In this document: positions 17,008-23,665 of the stretch, piece by piece
How the letters are laid out: every line of letters begins with the position of its first letter
Numbering within the stretch: the first letter of the stretch is position 1
Source: a virus
Reading direction: 5' to 3' (one strand)
Virus record (IMG/VR): IMGVR_UViG_3300029267_001280
Location: 1 to 26,146 of that record
Length of the DNA stretch: 26,146 bases
Program-made: the position numbers and the translations under genes
The notes under the pieces: model-generated
The model's database searches: none
What the model saw: the letters and a program-made list of their open reading frames with translations, nothing else
Told to the model about the DNA's origin: nothing

Positions 17008-18071
17008 ATCGAACCTCCATTTACGATCTTGGTGTAGACCCGGTGCCAGTCCTGCCAGTGGGTGGCCATGTCGTACCGCTGGGCATTCTTGTGACCTTGG
17101 ATCTGCAGCTTACGCCGCGTAAATCTGTCCTCGATCAGTTTGCGGATTCCGGCATCCCACGCCTCTGGGGTATGGTCGACCAGCAGCCCATTGTGACGGT
17201 TCTGGACGGTGCCGCGGTAGACCGCACACTTGCTGGCGATCACCGCACAGCCGCCCATCTGTTTCCCAACAGGCCGGGCCGCGCACCACCCCTCAATCGC
17301 CTTGATTGGCGACTTGCTGGCGTTGAACGGGTCATCGGGTATGAGCGGGGCACACAGGATGTCTGCCTGGGCCAGGATGCCTGGATATGCCGTGTACTTG
17401 ACCGGCGCGACGGTCTCAGCGCCGGCGTTCACCAGGTACTCGGACGTGATGCCTGCCACCAGGAACTTGACGTGTGGGTAGTCGGCCAGGATGCCAGGGA
17501 TGACATCCTGAAGAACCATCCAGTCCTGGTAGTGGGACTTGGTGCCGGCCAGCATCACGACGAGCTTGTCCGAGAAAGGCCGCTGGGCTGCCTGGGCCGT
17601 GCTGGCAAACCAAGCGCGGTCGATGGCGTTCGGGATGACGTGGACAGGTATGCGCCCGCCCGTCTCCTCCCGGACTCGCTTGGCCAGTGCTAGTGTGGAC
17701 ACGGTGATGGCGTCTACGTGTTGGATGTAGGGCTCCCAGGTGCGACTCTCGATAAGGTCCGCCTGCCTGTAGCGCCCGCTGTAGTCATCGTCGGTCTCAT
17801 AGACTACCCTGGCCCCACGGCACTTGAGCGCCGCGATTAGCGACTGCCCTGCACCAGGGTCCGCAGAGATTGTCCGATGCAGAACTACGATGTCGTTGCC
17901 GAACACGGTATCCGTATCATCTGCACGCAGATGGGCTGCCGCTTCGTTCACGGTCATCCACCCGCAGCGTGTCTCGCTCTCGTTGTTTAAGTACGTGTAG
18001 GGCAACGTGATTCGATAGACCTCTACCGCGCCTATCTGGTCTCGTTGACCAAAGAGCCCAAGGACTCTCAT
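17004..18071 (-). CDS. GT4-like glycosyltransferase embedded in the morphogenesis genes (355 aa)
   Basis: The start is ATG at 18071 (MRVLGLFGQRDQIGAVEVYR), overlapping the previous stop as ATGA with a GAGCGGGA SD; an upstream in-frame extension lies inside the neighbouring gene and is rejected. Features of the GT-B fold: a Rossmann-like first strand, VVYETDDDYSG (90-99), VHVIPNAID (143-151), VVMLAGTKSHYQDW (171-184), and a donor-binding region with DILCAPL (237-243) and SKSPIKAIEGW (252-262, E260), then GGCAVIAS and NGLLVD. The usual first Glu of the E-x7-E pair is not evident, as in several 'KSPIKxlE' members. It is coupled at both ends to tail genes, so it probably acts during morphogenesis, perhaps glycosylating capsid or tail proteins. 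Donor and acceptor are unknown. Confidence 0.82.
   Translation of the reverse strand: MRVLGLFGQRDQIGAVEVYRITLPYTYLNNESETRCGWMTVNEAAAHLRADDTDTVFGNDIVVLHRTISADPGAGQSLIAALKCRGARVVYETDDDYSGRYRQADLIESRTWEPYIQHVDAITVSTLALAKRVREETGGRIPVHVIPNAIDRAWFASTAQAAQRPFSDKLVVMLAGTKSHYQDWMVLQDVIPGILADYPHVKFLVAGITSEYLVNAGAETVAPVKYTAYPGILAQADILCAPLIPDDPFNASKSPIKAIEGWCAARPVGKQMGGCAVIASKCAVYRGTVQNRHNGLLVDHTPEAWDAGIRKLIEDRFTRRKLQIQGHKNAQRYDMATHWQDWHRVYTKIVNGGSI
17110..17122. repeat. 13-bp inverted repeat TTACGCCGCGTAA, copy 2
   Basis: Identical 13-mer inside the internal glycosyltransferase gene, where it encodes the Thr-Arg-Arg of FTRRKL (residues 317-322). Confidence 0.8.
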
Positions 18072-18709
18072 TCCCGCTCTGTCTGGACTTGAACCCACAC
18101 TGCTCCTTCCCAGATATAGTCGTCGTCCGGGCCACCTGTCGCCACAGCGTGTGACTTGGCCACGTGGGACTCCAGGGCTGTCTCGCCCAGGGCGTCCTGC
18201 AGGCCACCGCACTTCCAGCCGTGGAGGTTGGTCGCCCGGTAGGATTCACAGTACTTCTCAAGCATCGCCCGGAACAGGTTGCCCAGCCGTGTTGCTTCTG
18301 CCTCGGCTTGGTCCGAGTAGATGAAGAAAACTTTGAACGAGACCTTGAACCGCCTCCACCACACCCGGCCGCCGCCGATCTCGTACGGGTAGCCTATCGC
18401 CAGGCTCAAGTTCGTCGCCGAGCTGTCCACCGAGCTGGCTACCGAGTGCTTCCAGCCATCGGACAGGTCGTCCGGGTCGTGCGGCTGGATAGCGATGTGC
18501 GCCGATGGAATTGACAGATCGTCGCTCAATTCCGTAGGGTCATCCTGCAGCCGGCCGAGCTTGATTAGGCATGGCGCGAGGGTACGTGCAACACCCTCGG
18601 AGTCTGTGTAGGCCAACAGCGTCGCGTATTCATCCGGGATGCCGTCGATCATCTTGTCCTGCAGGTGGGCCTTGAGACTCACCATCAAGTCGTTGACGAT
18701 TTCGCCCAT
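18068..18709 (-). CDS. Neck or tail-completion protein (213 aa)
   Basis: ATG at 18709 has a GTAGGAG SD. The order of structural elements (N-terminal helix MGEIVNDLMVSLKAHLQDKM, a set of strands around AHIAIQPHD and RRFKVSFKVFFIYSD, then a helix QAEAEATRLGNLFRAMLEKY, ending WEGAVWVQVQTERE) resembles tail terminator/completion proteins that cap the tail and join it to the head. The place between the head-tail adaptor and the tail tube gene agrees. Sequence similarity to a named family is not recognised, so neck protein versus tail terminator is unresolved. Confidence 0.62.
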   Translation of the reverse strand: MGEIVNDLMVSLKAHLQDKMIDGIPDEYATLLAYTDSEGVARTLAPCLIKLGRLQDDPTELSDDLSIPSAHIAIQPHDPDDLSDGWKHSVASSVDSSATNLSLAIGYPYEIGGGRVWWRRFKVSFKVFFIYSDQAEAEATRLGNLFRAMLEKYCESYRATNLHGWKCGGLQDALGETALESHVAKSHAVATGGPDDDYIWEGAVWVQVQTERE

Positions 18710-18716
18710 AGGTCTC

Positions 18717-19415
18717 CTACTTGTAGTAGCGCGACTCGTGCGGCTGCAGCTTGGTGTACTGCGGTGGCTGATGAGCAGCCAGGATCTCGTAGTACCGCTT
18801 CATGTAGTGCTCCGCCAGGCGTAATAGCGGGTTGTCCTCGGGATCGCCTGATTCGCGCTTGGACTTGTACTGCCCCAGCTTGCTGGCCTTGGCCGAGCCG
18901 GGCTCCAGCGCCTCCGCGCACACGTAGTGCTTGATGGCGCTGCGAGCCCAGCGCGGCACTGAGATAGTAGAGCTGTCGTTCTCCACCTCGGCGTAGTAGG
19001 CAACGTAGTGGACCGTGACCGCCTGGCTGGCTGTCGGGATGCGGGAGAAGGAGATCTTCCCCTGCGGCCACAGGATGTAGCCAAGCGGCTTAGACGAGGT
19101 GGATCGTGTCGAGTTAGGCCATGCCTTGCCAGGCCAGTATTCCAGTCGCGCGAGCCACGTATTTTCTTCCCAGTGCACTGCGTAGACACCAGCGCCTTCC
19201 TCCTCGATGATATCACCGGGAAGGTCGAACTCATAGGTTGTTCCATCTCCCGTGAGATCGAAGTCAGACGCAACGCCCGTGTGCGCGGCGGCGAATGCCT
19301 CCAGCGCATCGTTCACGGCGTCCAGCAGCAAGGTCTCGGAGTACGTCCGGTAAGACGCATCGTCGAGCTTGCGTGCAATCTGAGCTTTGAACGTGGCCCA
19401 CGTAACTGATGCCAT
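18717..19415 (-). CDS. Head-tail adaptor/connector protein (232 aa)
   Basis: ATG at 19415 follows a GAGGTG SD, closely after the capsid stop. The N-terminus MASVTWATFKAQIARKLDDA continues with SYRTYSETLLLDAVNDALEAF-type helices, typical of gp6/gp15-like adaptors that dock on the portal. A beta-rich middle (YEFDLPGDIIEEEGAGVYAV) and a helical end (YMKRYYEILAAHQPP) follow. Position right after the capsid gene fits an adaptor that completes the head after packaging. Length is somewhat above the common 100-200 aa. Confidence 0.7.
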   Translation of the reverse strand: MASVTWATFKAQIARKLDDASYRTYSETLLLDAVNDALEAFAAAHTGVASDFDLTGDGTTYEFDLPGDIIEEEGAGVYAVHWEENTWLARLEYWPGKAWPNSTRSTSSKPLGYILWPQGKISFSRIPTASQAVTVHYVAYYAEVENDSSTISVPRWARSAIKHYVCAEALEPGSAKASKLGQYKSKRESGDPEDNPLLRLAEHYMKRYYEILAAHQPPQYTKLQPHESRYYK

Positions 19416-19430
19416 AGCGCACCTCGCAGG

Positions 19431-20795
19431 CTAGAGGTTCACAACCTGGCCCAGCTTGCGGATCGGGCCAGCGTGGAAGTAGACCTCGAACCGGTTCGGG
19501 TACATCTGCTGGTACTTCATCCGGGCGTCCCAGGCGAACCGGTAGATGGACTGCGTGTCATCGATCGGGGGCGGGTTGTAGGTCTGAGGCGGTTGCAGCA
19601 CGCCGGCGACCACGCCGCGCGGCCCCTTCATGAACACGGTCGCGTGGATCGGACGGGCGTTGGTCACGTACCCATAGACGGTGCCACCCAGGTCGGTCTG
19701 GAAGTAATCGACGGTGATGGGCTCGGTGAACACCAGCTTGCCGGTATCAACGCTGTAGATCTCGCGGGTGATCATCTTCGGGTCCGTGAACAACACGCCA
19801 TTGGTAGCCTTGTACTTGCTATCCAGCGCGCTGTCCCAGGTCGATGCGTCACCCGAGCGATGCACGTGCAGCGTCACGACGTCGCCAGCCTCGAAGCCGG
19901 ACGAATCGGCTACCGAGATGTAGTGCGTGGCGTCGCTCTGGCCAACCTGCCACACGCCCTCAACCTTCGTGGTCGCGGGGTCAGGAGCGCCGTCGCCCAG
20001 AGTGATGCTGGCCGCAATCGTGGTCTGGTGCAGGACCTCGCCACAGTTCCACAACGTCACGGTCGGGTGCTGCGCGAAGCGGACACCCTCGTACTCGCCG
20101 ATCTCATAGTTGAGCATCCGGCGATTGTCCGTGTACTTCAACCGGGAGATGAACTCGCCACTGTCGCTGTCCTTGATCGTGTAGACCGCGGACGGCGAAG
20201 CGATACCCACGATGGGGTTCTGCACCGGGTCGGGCTCAAAGTCCGCGCCCAAGTGCACCGCGCGAGCGATGCCCAGGTCGAAGGTGTCGGTCTTGCTCAG
20301 GGATCCAAAGTCGCTGGCGCTTCCGGCGAACATGACCGTGGTCTTGTTCAAGAAAGCGTTCCGAGCCAGCAGGTCCAGGGAGCCCACCATGTGCGGAGCC
20401 AAACGGCTGGAGACGATGCGACGCAGGCCAGCCTGCGCGTTTTCCTTCCAGTACGTGATCAAATCATCGTACTTATGCATCATCACTTTGTCGCCGTAGT
20501 AGGCCGCGGTGATTTCCAGCTGTCTGGAATCCATGTAGAGCTGGGGCAGCCAGATCTGGCGCGTGCTCAGCTCAGCGATGTTCGGCTCAGGGTCGAGCAC
20601 CTGGGTGAACACCATCTTGCCCGTCCGCTGGGCGGCCAGATTGACGCCGAACGTCACCAGGCCGTAGAACAGGGACGACTGCCGGTACGCTTCCAAAAGC
20701 TCCGGCACGTATACGGTTCTTTGGTTCTTGTCGAAGTCCTCCCACGGCGTATCGCCGTAGGCGGTATCGAGGAACCCACTGGATACTGATGCCAT
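19431..20795 (-). CDS. Major capsid protein, HK97-fold (N4-gp56-like) (454 aa)
   Basis: ATG at 20795 follows a strong AGGAGG SD. The protein has an N-terminal extended arm (YVPELLEAYRQSSLFYGLV, ~29-47), a long spine-helix region (DDLITYWKENAQAGLRRIVS, ~110-129), an A-domain-like part with VGIASPSAVYTIKD, and a C-terminal element YRFAWDARMKYQQMYPNRFE (418-437). These resemble N4-gp56-type HK97-fold capsid proteins. Residues ~255-360 form an extra beta-rich section (SGFEAGDVVTLHVHRSGDAS) that may be an insertion domain displayed on the shell. Scaffold and portal genes directly upstream support the call. No protease gene is seen, so the head may mature without proteolysis. Confidence 0.87.
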   Translation of the reverse strand: MASVSSGFLDTAYGDTPWEDFDKNQRTVYVPELLEAYRQSSLFYGLVTFGVNLAAQRTGKMVFTQVLDPEPNIAELSTRQIWLPQLYMDSRQLEITAAYYGDKVMMHKYDDLITYWKENAQAGLRRIVSSRLAPHMVGSLDLLARNAFLNKTTVMFAGSASDFGSLSKTDTFDLGIARAVHLGADFEPDPVQNPIVGIASPSAVYTIKDSDSGEFISRLKYTDNRRMLNYEIGEYEGVRFAQHPTVTLWNCGEVLHQTTIAASITLGDGAPDPATTKVEGVWQVGQSDATHYISVADSSGFEAGDVVTLHVHRSGDASTWDSALDSKYKATNGVLFTDPKMITREIYSVDTGKLVFTEPITVDYFQTDLGGTVYGYVTNARPIHATVFMKGPRGVVAGVLQPPQTYNPPPIDDTQSIYRFAWDARMKYQQMYPNRFEVYFHAGPIRKLGQVVNL

Positions 20796-20797
20796 AA

Positions 20798-20843
20798 TCG
20801 TTCCTCCTAAAGGATATGTTTATGCTGGGATGCAGAGGAACGA
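20798..20843 (-). promoter_or_regulatory. Inverted repeat able to mask the capsid SD
   Basis: On the minus strand TCGTTCCTC (20835-20843) is a perfect 9-base complement of GAGGAACGA (20798-20806), separated by 28 nt. The second arm contains part of the AGGAGG SD of the capsid gene. Pairing would block ribosome access; ribosomes finishing the scaffold gene at 20854 end close to the first arm and could influence folding. The structure is read from sequence; the regulatory role is inference. Confidence 0.5.
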
Positions 20844-20853
20844 GCCCGCAAGA

Positions 20854-21564
20854 CTACCCATTCGGGATAGTCTGAGCGGCGTACCACTGCTCCTTCAGCT
20901 CGTTGTACTTTCCCATGTCATCTGCACGCAGAGCGGTCATCATGTCCTGATGCAGTGCATCCAAGCTGGTCGTGCCACCGGACGGTGGCGAACTGGGCGG
21001 CTTGACTCCCTGGGCCATCTGCTCAAACTGCGCCTGGGCGGCCGCAGCCGACTGCGTAGTCATCGTCTGGTTCAGCTGCCCCAGCTTGGCTTCAAAGTCC
21101 TCCATGCTGTCAGCCTGGGGCAACGCGCCGGCCTCCACGAGCGGGGCCAGCGCCGGGAACTTGGCGGCAACCAGCTTGACGCGCTCGACCTCGGCCTGCG
21201 TGGCCGCGAGCTGCGCCTCAAGATCCTGTTTCACGCCATCTGCCGCGGTAGCCTTCTGCCGCAGAAGCTCCAGTTCCTCGGCCACGCCGGTGTCCTTGCC
21301 CTGGAGTGCCTCCAGTTGCTCGGTCAGGGCGGCCTTCTCGCCTTGCTCGACGGCCAACTGCTGGGTCAACCACGCCGTGCGCTTGTCCAGTCCTGCCTGA
21401 ATGCTCTTTTGCTCTGCCAACTGCGATTGGAGAGCCGCGACCTTGTCGGCACCAGCCGTTGGTGCAGGAGCACCGTCCGAAGTGCCGGGGGCCTGGGCGT
21501 TATCGCTTACTCCCTCGGTTCCGGGCGTTGTATCCTGCCCTTGTCCAGTGATTTCGTCGGCCAT
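20854..21564 (-). CDS. Scaffolding protein (236 aa)
   Basis: The better start is ATG at 21564 (MADEITGQGQDTTPG), 7 nt after GGAGG; an ATG at 21570 sits only one base from the SD although it overlaps the portal stop as ATGA. The protein is acidic and low in complexity at the N-terminus (Gly, Pro, Thr, Ala). A long heptad-rich coiled coil follows at ~45-130 (KVAALQSQLAEQKSIQAGLD...QATEVERVKL-like), then a Gln/Ala-rich region, and a short basic/helical C-terminus near KYNELKEQWYAAQ that may bind capsid protein. Position between portal and capsid genes is diagnostic. It guides procapsid assembly and is removed before maturation. Confidence 0.83.
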   Translation of the reverse strand: MADEITGQGQDTTPGTEGVSDNAQAPGTSDGAPAPTAGADKVAALQSQLAEQKSIQAGLDKRTAWLTQQLAVEQGEKAALTEQLEALQGKDTGVAEELELLRQKATAADGVKQDLEAQLAATQAEVERVKLVAAKFPALAPLVEAGALPQADSMEDFEAKLGQLNQTMTTQSAAAAQAQFEQMAQGVKPPSSPPSGGTTSLDALHQDMMTALRADDMGKYNELKEQWYAAQTIPNG

Positions 21565-21566
21565 GC

Positions 21567-23132
21567 TCATTCCTCCTTAGAGATAGATGGTTGCGGCTGG
21601 GATGGCCTGTTCAGCCCCGCTTGCTCGCCCTGCGCGCCGGTCCCCCCGAAGGGGTTGGCATTCATGGGCATCTGCGTGGAGGCTGTGTACTCCATCCAAG
21701 CCTTAATCAAGTTCATTTCCGTCTGGATGTCACGAATGTCACCCATCCGGTTCAATGCTGTTTCGGGTGCGACGAGCCCTGAGTTGATGCGCATGATCAT
21801 CTCGTTCACCAGCTGGTCGTGGTCGCGCGGCATAATCGGCGCCCACTCCTGCCAGATACGCATCTTGTTCAGGTCATCGCGGGTAATTGTGCGGCCACCG
21901 CCAACGTCCAGGCCCTTCTCGGCTGCGATCAGCAAGATCAGGCGCGCCAGGCGGTTCAGGCCGGCAGTCCACAACGTGCGCTCCTGACGCATGTGCACCA
22001 GGAGGGGAAGCGCCCGTAGCGCCAGGGTCAGCGAGGACCGCTGGCTCCCCTCGTCGATGCCATACAGCACCGGGGGCGTGTATGCCTCGGTGCGGGCGAT
22101 GTTGAGCAAATCCAGCGCCCAGGTCACAGTCGTGTTGTCCGTCGTCACACCGTTGGGGTAGACAATCTCGGGCGGGTCCATCCCCGGAGCGGCCTGGCCC
22201 AGGTTCAAGAGCGGCACGCCGTGACTCATCCGGTTGACCGTGATCTTGCGGGTATTCTTGATCGCCGGCATCATTCGGGCGTTCTCGCTCACGATGTCAC
22301 CCACGTCGGCGAGACGCTCGTTGATCTCCTGGGCGATCTCTTGCTTCCCGTGCAGGAGAGAAATTCCGTAAAATTCGCCGGCGCGGAGGTGGGGGATGTA
22401 CGTGTAAGGCACCTGGCCGCCCAGCGGAACGCCGGTCATGTGCAAGCCGCCCCAGCTAATCTGGTGGCCCTCCACGGTGATCTCGTAGTGATCTCCCCGC
22501 CACCACTCCTGGTAAAGTGCGTTTTCGTAGGATGCGTCGACGCCATACAACAGCTTGGCCTGTCGCCGGGTGATCTCGTAGCACACGAACGTCTCGGGTA
22601 GCTCCCAGTGGCGCGTAGGCGCGGGCACCGGAAAGAAGTACTCCGGGAGCACGTGCTCAAGCCGGATCGGCAGCTGGCCGTCCGCCTCGCGCGAGGGGTC
22701 ATAGAACGCACCAAAGATGCAGCCGCCAAGGATCTGCGAGATCAGGCCCGCCTCCTGCTGGAGGGCGCGCCCGTCGTTCTCGTACCACACGCGGTTGAGA
22801 AAGTCGCTCAGAATGGCCCCCAGCTCGCGGTCTGCCTCCGGCGTCTCGCGGCCCCAGGGCTCCACAACGGCCTCGACCAACGGGTCATTGCCGTCCTGGA
22901 CCTCGCCGAACAGGAAGCCGGCGTGTAGCAGGCACGGCATGTTGTACGGGTTCAGCCTCAGCGGGTACTTGAGGGAGGTGTCTGTGTCAGACACAGTAGA
23001 GTCGAGCCAGCCGCCATCGAAGTGACGCCAGTACTCCCAGTACTTGCTCCGCTGCGAGGCCCAATCCGCCGTGGGGTAGTCCCCAGGCGCTTGCGTCTCA
23101 GGATCACGAGAAAAGACAACGCGATCTGCCAT
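21567..23132 (-). CDS. Portal protein (521 aa)
   Basis: The start is ATG at 23132 (MADRVVFSRDPETQAPG), overlapping the TAA of the 69-aa gene as TAATG with an AGAAGG SD; a longer in-frame ORF from 23207 lies inside that gene and is rejected. The protein has the portal layout: N-terminal wing with LKYPLRLNPYNMPCLLHAGF, a helix-rich middle (GAILSDFLNRVWYEND, YGISLLHGKQEIAQEINERL), the stem/crown region with long helices after ~360, and a Pro/Gln-rich C-terminus (GLNRPSQPQPSISKEE). Size and place between terminase and scaffold fit the dodecameric DNA-entry portal of the head. Confidence 0.86.
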   Translation of the reverse strand: MADRVVFSRDPETQAPGDYPTADWASQRSKYWEYWRHFDGGWLDSTVSDTDTSLKYPLRLNPYNMPCLLHAGFLFGEVQDGNDPLVEAVVEPWGRETPEADRELGAILSDFLNRVWYENDGRALQQEAGLISQILGGCIFGAFYDPSREADGQLPIRLEHVLPEYFFPVPAPTRHWELPETFVCYEITRRQAKLLYGVDASYENALYQEWWRGDHYEITVEGHQISWGGLHMTGVPLGGQVPYTYIPHLRAGEFYGISLLHGKQEIAQEINERLADVGDIVSENARMMPAIKNTRKITVNRMSHGVPLLNLGQAAPGMDPPEIVYPNGVTTDNTTVTWALDLLNIARTEAYTPPVLYGIDEGSQRSSLTLALRALPLLVHMRQERTLWTAGLNRLARLILLIAAEKGLDVGGGRTITRDDLNKMRIWQEWAPIMPRDHDQLVNEMIMRINSGLVAPETALNRMGDIRDIQTEMNLIKAWMEYTASTQMPMNANPFGGTGAQGEQAGLNRPSQPQPSISKEE

Positions 23133-23341
23133 TAGCCTTCTTTCGCAACTGCGATAGTGATCGTCCCACCAGACCGGTCTGGTATGTGGGTGGGCAGCTC
23201 TTTCCATTGCCGCGTGAGCTGGTCAAAGACTTGGATACCGTGCTCGGTGATCCTGATCCCAAAGCGGGATAAGCTACCGCTCTCGCGGCGCTGGTAGAGC
23301 GCTCCTCTTTTGCCGATGTAGAAACCGTGTTCTGTATTCAT
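23132..23341 (-). CDS. Small protein of unknown function (69 aa)
   Basis: ATG at 23341 (MNTEHGFYIGKRGALYQRRE) and a TAA overlapping the portal ATG suggest a translated gene. The predicted protein has short strands (RFGIRITEHGIQVFDQLTRQ) and a basic N-terminal half. The 8 bases between its start and the T-tract of the terminator (GTTTACCT) hold no SD, so its translation start is doubtful. I do not recognise a family. Confidence 0.55.
   Translation of the reverse strand: MNTEHGFYIGKRGALYQRRESGSLSRFGIRITEHGIQVFDQLTRQWKELPTHIPDRSGGTITIAVAKEG
23168..23183. repeat. 16-bp perfect palindrome inside the 69-aa gene
   Basis: ACCAGACCGGTCTGGT is its own reverse complement and is loosely flanked by CCC and GGG. 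It could be a protein-binding site, but one such palindrome per window of this size is near chance. Confidence 0.4.
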
Positions 23342-23344
23342 AGG

Positions 23345-23384
23345 TAAACAAAAAAAGAGGCCGGTCGCCGAAGCGACCAGCCTC
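23345..23384 (-). terminator. Intrinsic transcription terminator
   Basis: On the minus strand GAGGCTGGTCGC, a TTCG tetraloop and GCGACCGGCCTC form a 12-pair stem with one G-U, followed directly by seven T residues (23350-23356). It closes the terminase-side genes, and the next ATG lies 8 bases after the T-run. Confidence 0.9.
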
Positions 23385-23458
23385 TACTTTCATGCGTCTG
23401 CAGATAGCAGATGACTGTCCTGTACTATAGGTGCGCCCGTGGCATTTGCGTCACAAAG

Positions 23459-23665
23459 CTACGGGCTGCTGTTCGATTGAAAGCATTGTACCATACTTAG
23501 GGCCTGCCGCGCCAGGGTTTTGAGCGACTTTTTTCGGACTTCTGAGGCAGAAAGCTCCGGTCCCACTATAGAGATCTTCACAACGTGCCCGCCATGCACC
23601 GAAACCAGCCAGCGGCCCTGGTTTTTGAGCACTTCCTCGAAAAATGCCGCGTCTCTGGGGTCCAT
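23459..23665 (-). CDS. Small protein of unknown function downstream of terminase (68 aa)
   Basis: ATG at 23665 (MDPRDAAFFEEVLKNQGRWL) shares its A with the terminase TAA stop (TAATG), and a perfect GGGAGGAACC SD sits upstream inside the terminase gene, so translation is likely. The protein has an N-terminal helix, two strands (RWLVSVHGGHVVKISIVG), and a helix with basic residues (SEVRKKSLKTLARQAL). No family recognised. Coupling to the terminase gene could mean a packaging accessory, but this is only positional. Confidence 0.7.
   Translation of the reverse strand: MDPRDAAFFEEVLKNQGRWLVSVHGGHVVKISIVGPELSASEVRKKSLKTLARQALSMVQCFQSNSSP

Noticed and set aside
18072-18212. N-terminal extension of the internal glycosyltransferase (47 residues)
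   Set aside because: It lies wholly inside the upstream gene and is Arg/Gly/Pro-rich shadow sequence; the MRVLGLFG start has an ATGA overlap and begins with the expected GT-B first strand.
19473-20789. Long plus-strand open frame (438 codons) opposite the capsid gene
   Set aside because: It is the antisense shadow of a well-supported capsid gene in GC-rich DNA, and its translation is Arg/Gly/His/Val-rich without recognisable domains; no SD or coupling partners on that strand.
23168-23183. 16-bp palindrome as an operator
   Set aside because: About 0.4 such palindromes are expected by chance in a window this size and there is no promoter beside it, so it is listed only as a repeat.
23133-23207. 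Portal start at 23207
   Set aside because: The extra 25 residues overlap the 69-aa gene and lack an SD; the ATG at 23132 has an SD and TAATG coupling.
23424-23429. TATAGT as a possible minus-strand -10 box
   Set aside because: The nearest TTGTGA-like -35 would be about 21 bases away, too far for a sigma70 promoter, and a transcript from it would run at once into the strong terminator.
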